A DNA stretch of 64,000 nt, from assembly GCF_000721705.1 (NCBI RefSeq), contig NZ_JOJL01000016.1, positions 62,001 through 126,000 of the forward strand, read 5' to 3'. This DNA is from Actinoplanes subtropicus. GTDB lineage: Bacteria; Actinomycetota; Actinomycetes; Mycobacteriales; Micromonosporaceae. The notes below the pieces were generated by a model that saw only the letters and a list, made by a program, of their open reading frames with translations, searched no databases and was not told the origin of the DNA. The position numbers and the translations under genes are program-made. How positions within the stretch are numbered: position 1 is the first letter of the stretch; the number at the start of each line of letters is the position of its first letter. This document shows, in pieces, positions 9,378 through 18,944 of this stretch.

Positions 9378-9413
9378 GTAACCATGGTCTCAGATGCCCC
9401 TATGGTGTACGCC

Positions 9414-10100
9414 ATGGCGTTGATCCTGCTGGTCGAGGACGACCGCATCATCACGGCCGCGCTCTCCCGCGCGCTGACCGATGCGGGGCACGTCGTGCGG
9501 CCGGTCGGCCGCGCCGCGGAAGCGCTGAAGATCGTCACCGAGCAGCGGCCCGACCTGGTCATCCTCGACCTCGGGCTGCCCGACATCGACGGCACCGACG
9601 CGCTGCGGATGATGCGCTCGGTCTCCGACGTGCCGGTCATCGTGGCCACCGCGCGCCGCTCCGAGTCCGACATCATCAGCCTGCTCAGCGCCGGCGCCGA
9701 CGACTACGTGACCAAGCCGTTCTCCGGCGGGCACATCCTGGCCCGGATCGCGGCGGTGCTGCGCCGGGCGCGCACCGCGCCGGAGCCGATCCAGCAGGAG
9801 ATCGTCGTCGGCGAGCTGGTCATCCACCCCCGGCAGCGCCGGGCCGAGCTGCGCGGGCAGCCGCTGCAGCTGACCCGCCGCGAGTTCGACGTGCTGGCCT
9901 ACCTGGCCGAGCGGGTCGGCCAGGTGATCAGCCGGCGGGAACTGATGAACGAGGTGTGGAACCAGGCCCGGATCGGCGAGGAGCAGACCATCGACGTACA
10001 CATCTCGTGGTTGCGCCGGAAGCTCGGGGAGACGGCGGCGCAGCCCCGGTTCCTGCACACCGTGCGCGGCGTCGGCGTGATGATGGTCGATCCCCGATGA
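9414..10100 (+). CDS. OmpR-family response regulator
   Basis: A 228-residue two-domain regulator. The receiver domain has the acidic pair in LLVEDD (D9, D10), the phospho-acceptor D52 in VILDLGLPD and the conserved K101 in YVTKPF. The C-terminal winged helix (about 130-226) has LTRREFDVLAYLAE and the typical end DVHISWLRRKLGE, HTVRGVG. I use the ATG at 9414, the usual distance before the first beta strand; two in-frame ATGs lie 12 and 30 bases upstream. It overlaps the histidine kinase gene by ATGA, so the pair is translationally coupled. Confidence 0.92.
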   Translation: MALILLVEDDRIITAALSRALTDAGHVVRPVGRAAEALKIVTEQRPDLVILDLGLPDIDGTDALRMMRSVSDVPVIVATARRSESDIISLLSAGADDYVTKPFSGGHILARIAAVLRRARTAPEPIQQEIVVGELVIHPRQRRAELRGQPLQLTRREFDVLAYLAERVGQVISRRELMNEVWNQARIGEEQTIDVHISWLRRKLGETAAQPRFLHTVRGVGVMMVDPR

Positions 10101-11374
10101 GATGGGCTCTGAACCGGCTCGCGCTGGCCATCACCTCGATGGTGGCGCTCGCGTTTCTCGTGCCCCTGGCGGTGGCGACCCGGCAGATCGCGCACGACCG
10201 GGCGGTCAGCGACGCCCGGCAACAGGCCACCTCGCTGGTCACCGTGCTCGGGGTGGACGCCGATCCGACGCTGCTGACCAACGCGGTGGCGAGCACGGCC
10301 GCGGGTAGTGCGGGGCGGCTCGCCGTACACCTGCCGGATGTCTCTCCGATCGGCGTCTCGCACACCGACCAGGCGCAGATCTCGCTGGCCGCGCAGGACC
10401 GCCGCTCGGTGCTGGCGCCGGCGCCCGGCGGGGTCGCCTACCTGCAGCCGACCGTGCTGACCGACGGCCGGACCGTGGTGGTCGAGGTCTACGTGCCGGA
10501 CGCCGAGATGCGCCGCGGCGTGTGGACGGCCTGGTTCATCCTCGGCGGCCTGGCGATCGTGCTGGTCGCCGGCTCGACGCTGCTCGCCGACCGGCTCGGC
10601 GGCCAGCTCGTGCGGGCCACCCGGCAGCTGGCCAGCTCCACCCGCCGGCTCGGCGCCGGCGACCTGGCCACCCGGGTCGAGCCGATCGGGCCGCGCGAGC
10701 TGCGCGACGCCGCGAACGCCTTCAACACCATGGCCGACGACCTGCGCAGCCTCCTGGACAAGGAACGAGAGCTGGCCGCGGACCTTTCCCACCGCTTGCG
10801 TACGCCGTTGACCGCGCTGCGCCTGGACGCCGAGGCCATGCCACCGGGCCCGGTGGCCGACCGGATGCGACAGGCCTGCGACCTGCTCGACGAGGAGCTC
10901 GAGGCGATCATCACCGGCGCCCGGCTCGGCGTCGAGGCCCGCGGGCAGGAGCGCACCGACCTGGTCGAGGTGCTGGCCGACCGGCTGGCCTTCTGGTCGG
11001 TGCTGGCCGAAGATCAGGAACGCCCGTGGGAGGTGGTCGGCGGCGACGTGCCGGTGATGCTGCCGCTCCCGCGCAGCGAGCTGATCCTGGTCGTCGACGC
11101 GATGCTCGGTAACGTCTTCTCGCACACCCCCGAACGCACCGCCTTCCGGGTGAGCATCTCCCCGGCCGGCCTGCTGGTCGACGACGCCGGCCCCGGCATC
11201 CCCGACCCGTCCCGGGCGGTGCAGCGCGGCTTCAGCGGCGCTGGCTCCACCGGCCTGGGCCTGGACATCGTCCGCCGCGCCGCTTCCTCCGCCGCCGGCC
11301 GGCTGGTGATCGCCCGCAGTCCCCTCGGCGGCGCCCGGGTCGGCATCATGTTCGGCCCCCAACTGGTTTCATGA
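10097..11374 (+). CDS. two-component sensor histidine kinase
   Basis: A 425-residue membrane kinase: first membrane segment near residues 8-27, an extracytoplasmic sensing loop of about 110 residues, second membrane segment near 143-163, HAMP, then the H-box DLSHRLRTPLTAL with the phospho-accepting His at about 232. The ATPase domain has the N-box region LGNVFSHTPE (one Asn rather than the usual NALRN) and the G1 box VDDAGPGIPD, then GSTGLGLDIVRRA. The start ATG overlaps the stop of the response regulator gene. Its partner is therefore the regulator at 9414. The signal is unknown; candidate targets are the flanking secreted-protein genes. Confidence 0.9.
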   Translation: MRWALNRLALAITSMVALAFLVPLAVATRQIAHDRAVSDARQQATSLVTVLGVDADPTLLTNAVASTAAGSAGRLAVHLPDVSPIGVSHTDQAQISLAAQDRRSVLAPAPGGVAYLQPTVLTDGRTVVVEVYVPDAEMRRGVWTAWFILGGLAIVLVAGSTLLADRLGGQLVRATRQLASSTRRLGAGDLATRVEPIGPRELRDAANAFNTMADDLRSLLDKERELAADLSHRLRTPLTALRLDAEAMPPGPVADRMRQACDLLDEELEAIITGARLGVEARGQERTDLVEVLADRLAFWSVLAEDQERPWEVVGGDVPVMLPLPRSELILVVDAMLGNVFSHTPERTAFRVSISPAGLLVDDAGPGIPDPSRAVQRGFSGAGSTGLGLDIVRRAASSAAGRLVIARSPLGGARVGIMFGPQLVS

Positions 11375-11527
11375 TGCCTTTCGGATCCGTTAAGGCTCCT
11401 TTATGACGGCCCGCCCTAGGGTCAGTCGCGCTGGTGAGAGACGGAGGGCGGCCCGTCTCGGGGAACTTTCGGGCCGCCTTCCGCCGTTTCCGCACGTCAG
11501 CACCCCTTTGGGACGTACGGTCGCGCC

Positions 11528-12634
11528 GTGCGTACACCATCCTTGGTCTGGCTTTTGATCTTGACGCTCGGCTTCCCGGGGCCGGCCCGCGCGGCCACTC
11601 CCGCCGAATGGCCGCACCCCGGCTACGACGCCGAGGACAGCTACTACAACCCGCACGAGTCGGCGATCACCCTGGGCACGATCGCCCACCTGAAGCGCAG
11701 CTGGACCGTCCAGCTCCGCAAACAGGCCGCCTGCGCCGGCTTCTCGGCCCCGCTGGTCGCCGCCGGCCGCGTGATCGCCACCGACCAGTACGGCATTTCC
11801 GCCTACAACGCCGCTTCCGGCGCCCCGTCCTGGCACTTCAACTGGCCCGACCCGGTCGGCACCGAAACGCCCGCCATGGCCGTCGACGGCACCAGCCTGA
11901 TCCTCGGCACCAGCGACTGCTTCTCCCAGAGCGACCCGAACGGCCTGGTCGTCGCTCTGGACGTGAGCACCGGCCACGTCCGCTGGAAAGTGAAGACCGA
12001 CATCCCGGTGTACTCCCTGGCCGTCGACAAGGGAATGGCCGTCATCTCCGGCAATTCCCCGTCGGATGCGCAGGCCACCATCGCGTACCACATCGGGGAC
12101 GGGAAGGTGGCTTGGCGCAAGGCCGGCTTCCAGGCCACGAACGTCTCCGCCAACGGCCGCCTCCTCCTGACGGATACGCACCACACCTCAGCGGTGGCCA
12201 TTACGACGGGCGCTCTCCTGTGGACAAAGCCAGGCTTCTGGCTAGCCAAGGCGGCGACCCCTACGAGCGACCGCTTCCTGGTCACCAACGGCGGCTCGTT
12301 GTCGGCAATCAGCGCCGCAACCGGGGCCGTGCTGTGGAGCGCGCGCGGCGCCTCCAACGACTTGCTGGCCACGGACGGCTGGCGAGTCTTCCGCGTGGTC
12401 GGCGGCGTGGTCGAGGCCTTGAGCGTGCCCAGCGGCCGCAGCCTGTGGTCCCGCACCCTGCCCAAGCCCCTCTCCCAGCCGGTCCGCGCAGCCGACCTCC
12501 TCTACCTGGGCGGCCCCATCCTCAACCCGGTCACCGGCGTCGCCATAGCCCCCACCTACCGCGGCAACGACGTCGTCGCGGGCGGCCGCCTGGTAGTCGT
12601 CAACCAGGGCGTCCTGTTAAGCTACGCACCCTGA
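11528..12634 (+). CDS. secreted PQQ-type beta-propeller protein
   Basis: A 368-residue protein with a signal peptide (VWLLILTLGFPGPARAA) and a run of PQQ/BamB-like blades. The blade cores read AYNAASGAPSWHFNW, ALDVSTGHVRWKVKT, AISAATGAVLWSARG and ALSVPSGRSLWSRTL. None of the catalytic residues of quinoprotein dehydrogenases is evident, so it is more likely a binding or scaffold protein outside the cell. It starts at a GTG 153 bases after the kinase gene. One TTA leucine codon lies near the end (about 12617), which is rare in such genomes. The 3' end overlaps the convergent HNH gene by 13 bases. Confidence 0.78.
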   Translation: MRTPSLVWLLILTLGFPGPARAATPAEWPHPGYDAEDSYYNPHESAITLGTIAHLKRSWTVQLRKQAACAGFSAPLVAAGRVIATDQYGISAYNAASGAPSWHFNWPDPVGTETPAMAVDGTSLILGTSDCFSQSDPNGLVVALDVSTGHVRWKVKTDIPVYSLAVDKGMAVISGNSPSDAQATIAYHIGDGKVAWRKAGFQATNVSANGRLLLTDTHHTSAVAITTGALLWTKPGFWLAKAATPTSDRFLVTNGGSLSAISAATGAVLWSARGASNDLLATDGWRVFRVVGGVVEALSVPSGRSLWSRTLPKPLSQPVRAADLLYLGGPILNPVTGVAIAPTYRGNDVVAGGRLVVVNQGVLLSYAP

Positions 12635-13494
12635 GCCCGGGAAAGAGCATGGTGTTTTCGGTGGTACTCCACGTAGGTGCGGTTGATTTTGTGTCGGCCA
12701 TGACGCCGTAGTTCGCGAATCGGCTGGTCGTTCGCGCTGTCCCAGACCATCCAAACCTCGTCGATGTAGATAGCGCCGGCGTCAAACATGACGTGGTGGT
12801 TGGGGCACAGACACAGGATATTGCTCTCTTCGTCCGGTCCGTTGTGTGGTTTGCCGAGAGCCTTGATGTGCGCCGCCTCGGCGTAGTCGCCGGTCGGCGT
12901 GCTGATGGCGAGGTCGCACACCTGGCACTGGTGGCGGTGGATCAGCTTGACGCGCTGCGCTTTAGCCGTGCTGCGCACGATGCGCTGGATGGTCGTCGCT
13001 CGACGAGCGGTCGGGGTTGGCCGTCCCGGCTCGGTCCGATCGAGGCCCTGCTCGTCCTCCGCGACCAGCCGGAAGCGCCAAATGCGGCGCCTATTGCGGG
13101 TCTCATGCCAGAAGTCCACAACCCGATAGAGGCCGTCGTAACGCAAGCCTTTCGCGGGCGAGTAGGAGGTGTCGCCGCCTTCGCCGCGGATGACCCGCAC
13201 CGGATAGCCCTCGATGGCACTTCGCGCTAGCCCGATGTTTCCCGACTTAAGCTCCTGGTCCTTGACCTGCTTTCTACCCTTCAGGCCGCCTTGCCCGGTG
13301 TAGATCAGTTCGTCGCCGAAATCCTCGTCGTCGGGGTATCCGCCGGACACGACGATGGATTCGGCGCCGTCCCGACCTCCGCAAATACCGGCCTGGAGGG
13401 GCCGATGCACGCCGGTTGCGGCGAGATCTTCGCGACTGGTGAACGTGGAGCCAGGTGGGAATCCATCGATCTCCCCGTAAGTCCGTTCAGGCAT
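12622..13494 (-). CDS. SRA (YDG) domain plus HNH nuclease, candidate modification-dependent restriction enzyme
   Basis: A 290-residue two-domain protein. Residues about 5-150 form an SRA/YDG domain: REDLAATGVHRPLQAGI, the GGYPDDEDFGDELIYTG core, SGNIGLARS and PVRVIRG. SRA domains bind 5-methyl- or hydroxymethyl-cytosine. Residues about 180-260 are an HNH nuclease with zinc-type Cys pairs (CQVC and CLCPNHH) and AEAAHIKALGKPHNGPD. The combination is that of type IV (McrA-like) enzymes which cut modified DNA. It lies 59 bases downstream of the DUF3427 helicase on the same strand, so the two are probably one operon. No methyltransferase is adjacent. Confidence 0.85.
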   Translation of the reverse strand: MPERTYGEIDGFPPGSTFTSREDLAATGVHRPLQAGICGGRDGAESIVVSGGYPDDEDFGDELIYTGQGGLKGRKQVKDQELKSGNIGLARSAIEGYPVRVIRGEGGDTSYSPAKGLRYDGLYRVVDFWHETRNRRRIWRFRLVAEDEQGLDRTEPGRPTPTARRATTIQRIVRSTAKAQRVKLIHRHQCQVCDLAISTPTGDYAEAAHIKALGKPHNGPDEESNILCLCPNHHVMFDAGAIYIDEVWMVWDSANDQPIRELRRHGRHKINRTYVEYHRKHHALSRAQGA

Positions 13495-13553
13495 GGTCCC
13501 GATGGAACCTTGATCGTCCGTAGCCCCATGCCTAGAACCTTTTGATCAACTTC

Positions 13554-16500
13554 CTAGGCAACCGCAGCAGCAAAGGCGGCAAACAGGTCACCGGAGAGTG
13601 GCGTATGCAGTCGCCACGTCACCGCCATCGGCCGCTCGCCCTCGTGGCTCACATACGTAGCCGGCCCGAGGAACCAGAACGCCCGATCGTCGGTGCTCGC
13701 CCGTGCGAACAGCAGAATCGAGCGATCCATCTTGACGTGCTCCCGATAACGACGCCCGGTCGGACTGTCCGCCGAGGTGGTCGACTGACTTTCCCAATGG
13801 ATCAGCTCCGGGCTGATGGCGTAGTCGCGATAGCGGGTAGTCGGCGAAAAGTCGCCACTGGTCTTGTCGAGCGTGAAGGCCAGCAGGTCGGCTCGCACCG
13901 CGGACGCGTCATAGACGCCCTCGCGCCACTCCGGAGTCTTGGCGCGGGTCTCCTCACCGACCGCGGCCAGCATCTCCAACCGGGTGTACCGGCTGTGCAC
14001 TTGCAGCGGGATCCCGTCGAGGGCGGCGTGCTGCAGATGGTTCGGGGCGTCGTGCAGCGTCGTCACGAGCTCGCGAAGCTCGGAGATCACTTGCGGATGC
14101 GCCCACACCATGTCGGCGCCGCGTTGGAGGGAAGCGTCCTTCAGCCCATTCTTGTCGGTCAATACCTGATCGCCGAGGTTAGCCACCAGCATCCGCAGCA
14201 GCCGCCGCTCGGTTCTACTCATCGATTCGGTGTCCGGTTTTCCGCCGTCGAGCAGCGCGCGGTATCCGTCGAGGCGCTGGCGGTCGTCAATGTGCTGGAG
14301 GCGCCCGACCGCTCGACGCAGTGGCTGCTCATACCTGCCGGCCGGCGCCACCGGCACCCCGGCCGCCTCCAGCATCTCCGACCACGTGCGGTTGTTGGCG
14401 TAGATGTCGGCGAGCTCAAGCCCGGTCTCGTCCAGGTATTCGGTGAGCGACACGGCACTGCGATCACGATGAAGCGTCCGCAACTCCTCGACCTTGACCC
14501 GCCACGTCGACGGAACCGCCTCCCGGATGCTGCGCAGCACAATCTCCTGGGCGACTCGGTCCAACTCCATGTGGCAGCCGGCCGGCAGGAACGGGAAGCC
14601 GTTCTCGATCGCTCGCTCCAACTCGCGGCGGCTACCACCAAGCAGCGCGCGGTAGCGGCGATCGAACCGGAACTCCCGACGATGCGTGCCCACGAAGTCG
14701 AGGACCGTGCACGCCGACTTGTCTCGAGCCTGCCGCAGCCCACGGCCGAGCTGTTGAAGGAAGAGTGTGGCGCTCTCGGTCGGGCGCAGCATCAGCAGCG
14801 TGTCCACGGTGGGGATGTCGACGCCCTCGTTGAATAGGTCAACCGAGAAGACCACCTGAACGCGGCCGGCCGCCAAGTCGGCCAACGCCTTTTCACGCTC
14901 CCGATCCGAGGATTTGCCCGAGACGGCGACTGCCTTGACTCCCAGCTCCACGAACCGATCAGCCATGTAGTGGGCATGCGCGACGCTGACGCAGAACCCT
15001 AGGCACCGAATCGTGGCTATGTCGTCGACGTGGTCGGCGAGCTGCGCAAAGACGAGTCGGGCCCAGCCGTCGTTCTCGGTGTACTTGTCGGTCAGCGCCT
15101 CGACGTCGTAGCCCTGACCCCGTCGCCACGGCACGTCGCTCAGGTCAGTGCCGTCATGGATGCCGTAGTAGAGAAAGGGCGAGAGCCGATGCTGCTCGAT
15201 CGCGTCCCAAAGCCGTAGCTCGGCCGCGATGCGGTCGCCGAACCAATGGAGGATCGGCAACCCGTCGGTCCGTTCCGGCGTCGCCGTCAACCCGAGCAAC
15301 TCGCGAGGCGCTAGCCGGGTGAGTAGCGTTTCATAGGACGGCGCGGCCGCGTGGTGGAACTCGTCGATGATGACCACATCGAAGTGATCGGCCGCGAGCC
15401 GGTCGAGGTTGGCGTGCGTCAGGCTCTGCACGGAGGCGAAGACGTGGTCGAAGTCCTGTGGGCGGGAGCCGTCCACCCACATCTCGCCAAACGCATGATC
15501 GCGCAGGGTCTGCCGGAACGTTGCCCGACTCTTTTCCAGGATCTCGCGGCGATGTGCCACGAAGAGGAGACGCGCCCGCGGCAGCTTCGCTCGCAGTCGG
15601 GCGTAGAAAACGGCCGCCATCACGGTCTTTCCGGTGCCGGTCGCGGAGACCAGCAGATTGCGGTGACGCCCCTTGAGCCGCGATACCTCGATCAACTCAA
15701 GCAGACGCTCCTGGAAGGGTTCCGGGCGAATCTCGACCGGGCTGAGGACGGCCGCTTCGCGCTTGTCGGAGCGGCGCATTCGATCGAGCGATTCCTCGAA
15801 CTCGTCCTTGACGTACTCGACGAAGTCGACGCTTTCCCAGTAGGTGTTGAAGACGGCCTCGATCTTGTCGATCACGTCGAGGTTACGGGCCGCGGATACC
15901 CGGACATTCCACTCCATGCCGGCGTTCTGCGCCGAATGGGTCAGGTTGGACGAGCCCACGTACGCCGTGCTGAACGCGCTGTGCCGATGGAAGAGCCACG
16001 CCTTGGCGTGCAGCCGGGTCGTGGAAATGTCGTAGGAAACCCGCACCCGGGCGCCCATGCCGACGAGCTCGTCCAACGCGGCGGCCTCCGTGGAACCGGT
16101 GTACGTGGTGGTGAGCAGCCGGAGTGGCTTGCCCTTCTCGAGGTGCCGCCGGAGTGCGTCGCGGAGGGGCCGCAGGCCGCTCCGGCGAACGAACGCCATC
16201 ACGATGTCGATGGCGTCCGCCGACTCGATCTCCTGAAGCACCTGGCTGCCGACCCGCGGCTCGCCGGGCGCGTTGGTCAGTAGGGTTGTGTCCAGCAGCG
16301 GGATGAGCGGACGGCCGGGGAACCGGACGGAGTTGTCCGCCTGCCACTCGCCGATCGCGTCCAGCACTTCGCCCGGCGCCGTGGGCCGATCGTTCCCCAC
16401 GTTGACCTTAGGAAGCCGAGCGGCCAGCGTGTCGGTCAGCAACTGGGCGACCTCGATGCCGACAGCGACCCGGTCGCTCTGTGGCACGGCCTCGAGCGCT

Positions 16501-16661
16501 CGAATGACCTGCCGGGCCAGCAGTTGAGCGATGCGGTCGGGCGCCTCGGCGTCGCGCAACCGGACCCGCCGAACCAGCGAGGCGTCGACCGCCTCGAGCT
16601 GTGCCTCGAGCGCCTCGGTCATCACCGTTTCGTACAGGCCCGCCACCAGGTCGTCACTCAC
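13554..16661 (-). CDS. PLD-DEAD/DEAH helicase with DUF3427 domain
   Basis: A protein of about 1,035 residues. Counting from the alternative ATG at 16679: residues 145-290 are a phospholipase-D-like domain with a single H-x-K (RLHAKAWLF, 222-230) and YVGSSNLT. A superfamily 2 helicase core follows with SATGTGKT (345-352), DEFH (439-442), LTATPER (464-470) and the C-lobe LFNEGVDIPTVDTLLMLRP and QQLGRGLRQ. The last third, with TRLEMLAAVGE, is DUF3427. I prefer the GTG at 16661 because it gives the family start (VSDDLVAGLYETVMTEAL). Such proteins are often found in defence regions. Its partner is the SRA-HNH gene downstream. Both are bracketed by unrelated chromosomal genes. Confidence 0.88.
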   Translation of the reverse strand: MSDDLVAGLYETVMTEALEAQLEAVDASLVRRVRLRDAEAPDRIAQLLARQVIRALEAVPQSDRVAVGIEVAQLLTDTLAARLPKVNVGNDRPTAPGEVLDAIGEWQADNSVRFPGRPLIPLLDTTLLTNAPGEPRVGSQVLQEIESADAIDIVMAFVRRSGLRPLRDALRRHLEKGKPLRLLTTTYTGSTEAAALDELVGMGARVRVSYDISTTRLHAKAWLFHRHSAFSTAYVGSSNLTHSAQNAGMEWNVRVSAARNLDVIDKIEAVFNTYWESVDFVEYVKDEFEESLDRMRRSDKREAAVLSPVEIRPEPFQERLLELIEVSRLKGRHRNLLVSATGTGKTVMAAVFYARLRAKLPRARLLFVAHRREILEKSRATFRQTLRDHAFGEMWVDGSRPQDFDHVFASVQSLTHANLDRLAADHFDVVIIDEFHHAAAPSYETLLTRLAPRELLGLTATPERTDGLPILHWFGDRIAAELRLWDAIEQHRLSPFLYYGIHDGTDLSDVPWRRGQGYDVEALTDKYTENDGWARLVFAQLADHVDDIATIRCLGFCVSVAHAHYMADRFVELGVKAVAVSGKSSDREREKALADLAAGRVQVVFSVDLFNEGVDIPTVDTLLMLRPTESATLFLQQLGRGLRQARDKSACTVLDFVGTHRREFRFDRRYRALLGGSRRELERAIENGFPFLPAGCHMELDRVAQEIVLRSIREAVPSTWRVKVEELRTLHRDRSAVSLTEYLDETGLELADIYANNRTWSEMLEAAGVPVAPAGRYEQPLRRAVGRLQHIDDRQRLDGYRALLDGGKPDTESMSRTERRLLRMLVANLGDQVLTDKNGLKDASLQRGADMVWAHPQVISELRELVTTLHDAPNHLQHAALDGIPLQVHSRYTRLEMLAAVGEETRAKTPEWREGVYDASAVRADLLAFTLDKTSGDFSPTTRYRDYAISPELIHWESQSTTSADSPTGRRYREHVKMDRSILLFARASTDDRAFWFLGPATYVSHEGERPMAVTWRLHTPLSGDLFAAFAAAVA

Positions 16662-16763
16662 CGCGTCAGTCTGCCCCATTGATCTACGGGCGCCGTCTGT
16701 CTAGCTCCGGTGGGTCGGATAGCGTAAGGCTGGCAAACGGGCGAGTGTCGCGAAGGGGAGCAC

Positions 16764-17600
16764 GTGGAGCTGTTGCACTCGGGCAAGGTCCGTGACATCT
16801 ACACCGACGGCGCTGACCTCCTCCTGGTCGCCTCCGATCGGATCTCGATCTATGACGTCATCCTGCCCACGCCCATCCCCGACAAGGGCAAGATCCTCAC
16901 CCAGCTCTCCCTCTGGTGGTTCGACCAGCTCAGCGACGTCATCCCCAACCACGTCATCTCCGCCACCGACGTGCCGGGTGAATGGCAAGGGCGGGCCATC
17001 CGCTGCGAGCGCCTCGACATGGTCATGGTCGAGTGCATCGCCCGTGGCTACCTGGCCGGCTCCGGCCTCAAGGAGTACGAGCGCGACGGCGCCATCTCCG
17101 GCGTCAGCCTGCCGCCTGGCTTGATCGAGGCCTCCCAGCTCCCCGAGCCGATCTACACGCCGACGACCAAAGCCCCCGTCGGCGAGGGGCACGACGAGTT
17201 CATGACCTACGCCGATGTGGAGGCCGAGGTAGGCAAGGCCCGCGCCGCCGAGCTCAGGCGGATCACCCTGGAGGTCTACCGCCGCGGCCAGGAGGTGGCG
17301 CAGAAGAGCGGCATCATCATCGCCGACACCAAGATCGAGCTGGGCCTGGCCGAGGACGGCGCCCTGAAGCTGGCCGACGAGCTCCTGACGCCCGACTCGT
17401 CCCGATTCTGGGCCGCCGACGAGTGGAAACCGGGCGGCACCCAGCGCTACCTCGACAAGCAGTTCCTCCGCGACTGGTCCGGCGGCCTCGACTGGGACCG
17501 CACCGACCCGGGCCCGGCGATTCCCGATGAGGTGGTCGAGGCCACGCGTAACCGGTACATCGAGGTATATGAGCGGCTGACCGGGTCTAGCTGGAGCTAG
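16764..17600 (+). CDS. purC: phosphoribosylaminoimidazole-succinocarboxamide synthase (SAICAR synthetase)
   Basis: The 278-residue enzyme joins CAIR to aspartate with ATP in purine synthesis. The N-terminus SGKVRDIY with VASDRISIYDVILPTPIPDKG is the family signature; the second signature lies in SGIIIADTKIELGL. Length and order fit the monofunctional bacterial enzyme. It begins at a GTG behind AAGGGGAG. No other purine gene is adjacent. The last 14 bases overlap the convergent DUF3040 gene. Confidence 0.96.
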   Translation: MELLHSGKVRDIYTDGADLLLVASDRISIYDVILPTPIPDKGKILTQLSLWWFDQLSDVIPNHVISATDVPGEWQGRAIRCERLDMVMVECIARGYLAGSGLKEYERDGAISGVSLPPGLIEASQLPEPIYTPTTKAPVGEGHDEFMTYADVEAEVGKARAAELRRITLEVYRRGQEVAQKSGIIIADTKIELGLAEDGALKLADELLTPDSSRFWAADEWKPGGTQRYLDKQFLRDWSGGLDWDRTDPGPAIPDEVVEATRNRYIEVYERLTGSSWS

Positions 17601-17886
17601 TCCTGGGACGGCGGGCGGACGAGCCCAACATCTGACCCCCGCCGCCACCCCGCTTGATCCAGAGGTGTCCGCCATACGCGGCGCCCACGATCGCCATGAA
17701 AACGCCGGTCCAGCCGCCGTAGAAGATGCTGAACGGTGCCATCGTCCACAGCAGAATGGCCATCGTCTGGTAGAAGCGTCGACGAGGCCGGCACATCCGG
17801 TCGACCTTCTGCGAAAACTTGGGATCATCCGCGCGCAGCCGGCAGACCATGCCGTCAAACGCCGCCTTCTCGTTGGGCTCGAGCAC
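17587..17886 (-). CDS. DUF3040 family small membrane protein
   Basis: A 99-residue protein. The start VLEPNEKAAFDGMVCRLRADDPKF matches the DUF3040 opening, where an acidic cytoplasmic helix is followed by a membrane hairpin (AILLWTMAPFSIFYGGWTGVFMAIVGAAYGG). I take the GTG at 17886, which has GGAGG nine bases upstream; the frame is open further up. DUF3040 proteins are conserved in actinobacteria and lack a known role. Confidence 0.75.
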   Translation of the reverse strand: MLEPNEKAAFDGMVCRLRADDPKFSQKVDRMCRPRRRFYQTMAILLWTMAPFSIFYGGWTGVFMAIVGAAYGGHLWIKRGGGGGQMLGSSARRPRTSSS

Positions 17887-18176
17887 GGGGGACCACCTCC
17901 GCCCCACCGGCTACCCGGCGCCCCGCCCGCGAAACGCCCGGTTTCGCCATCTGCCCAGACAGATCAAGAGCAGACTGCTTTTACCGTACGCGCGACAACG
18001 CCCCACCCGCAGCGGCCGCCGAACCGCACTTCTCGCCAACGCCTCGCCCCCGACTTTCCAGCGAACCCGGCGAAAGCCACCAGAGGCCGCCCCGTAGCCC
18101 CGGCAAAGCCCCCGAACGCCCCCGCCAAGGTCGAAAAGCCCGACGAACCGCAACATTGATCAGGCAAGCTGCGATC

Positions 18177-18944
18177 ATGAGCTCCGAACGCCACAGCTCT
18201 GAGCACCGACTCCGCCGGTGGGAACGCGCGACCGCCTATCCCCTCACCATGCTCTCGGTGCTGTTCATCGCCGTATACGCCTGGCCGATCCTGGACCCGG
18301 CCATGCACCCGGTCGCGCGCCGCGCCTGCGAGTTCGCCGACGTCGGGCTCTGGGCCATCTTCTGCGTCGAGTACCTGATCCGCCTGCGGCTGGCGATCGA
18401 CAAGTCCTGGTTCATCCGGTCGCACTGGTTCGACCTGGCCATCCTGGTCCTGCCCGTGCTCCGCCCGCTGCGCGCCCTGCGCCTGCTCAACGCCCTCCGG
18501 GTGATCAACCGGCACGCCGCCCACTGGACGCGGGGCCGCCTGGCCGTCTACGTCATCGCCGGCACCGTGCTGATCGTGCTGGTGGCCGGCCTGGCCGTGC
18601 TGGAGGCCGAGCGCGGCCACCCGGGCAGCACCATCGAGAGCTACCCGGAGGCCCTGTGGTGGGCGGTCTGCACGATCACCACGGTCGGGTACGGCGACCT
18701 CTACCCGCAGACGGTCGAGGGCCGCCTGGTCGCGCTCGCCCTGATGGTCGGAGGCCTGGGCTTGATTGGTTTCACCACCGGCTCCCTGGCCAGCTGGATC
18801 GTCGACCGGGTCTCGGACAACGAGCGTCCGGGCGGCGCCGCCACCCGGGCCGACATCGCCCTCCTGCTGCGCGAGATCCGCAAGCTCCAGGCCGAGGTCG
18901 CCGAGTTGAAGTCCCGCAGCAAGGACCCGGACCCGCGCCCCTGA
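18177..18944 (+). CDS. voltage-gated-type potassium channel (six-TM)
   Basis: A 255-residue channel subunit with six membrane helices. The arginine-bearing helix reads VLRPLRALRLLNALRVINRH (about 94-113), which fits a voltage-sensor S4. The pore loop has the selectivity filter TTVGYGD (168-174). The C-terminal 35 residues form a short charged coiled coil (LLREIRKLQAEVAELKSR), likely for tetramer assembly. The ATG at 18177 is the first that yields the family; about 270 bases upstream carry only chance frames. Confidence 0.88.
   Translation: MSSERHSSEHRLRRWERATAYPLTMLSVLFIAVYAWPILDPAMHPVARRACEFADVGLWAIFCVEYLIRLRLAIDKSWFIRSHWFDLAILVLPVLRPLRALRLLNALRVINRHAAHWTRGRLAVYVIAGTVLIVLVAGLAVLEAERGHPGSTIESYPEALWWAVCTITTVGYGDLYPQTVEGRLVALALMVGGLGLIGFTTGSLASWIVDRVSDNERPGGAATRADIALLLREIRKLQAEVAELKSRSKDPDPRP

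Noticed and set aside
9173..11374. 733-codon plus-strand frame
   Set aside because: It reads through the response regulator gene in another frame before entering the histidine kinase. The kinase begins at 10097 with an ATGA overlap.
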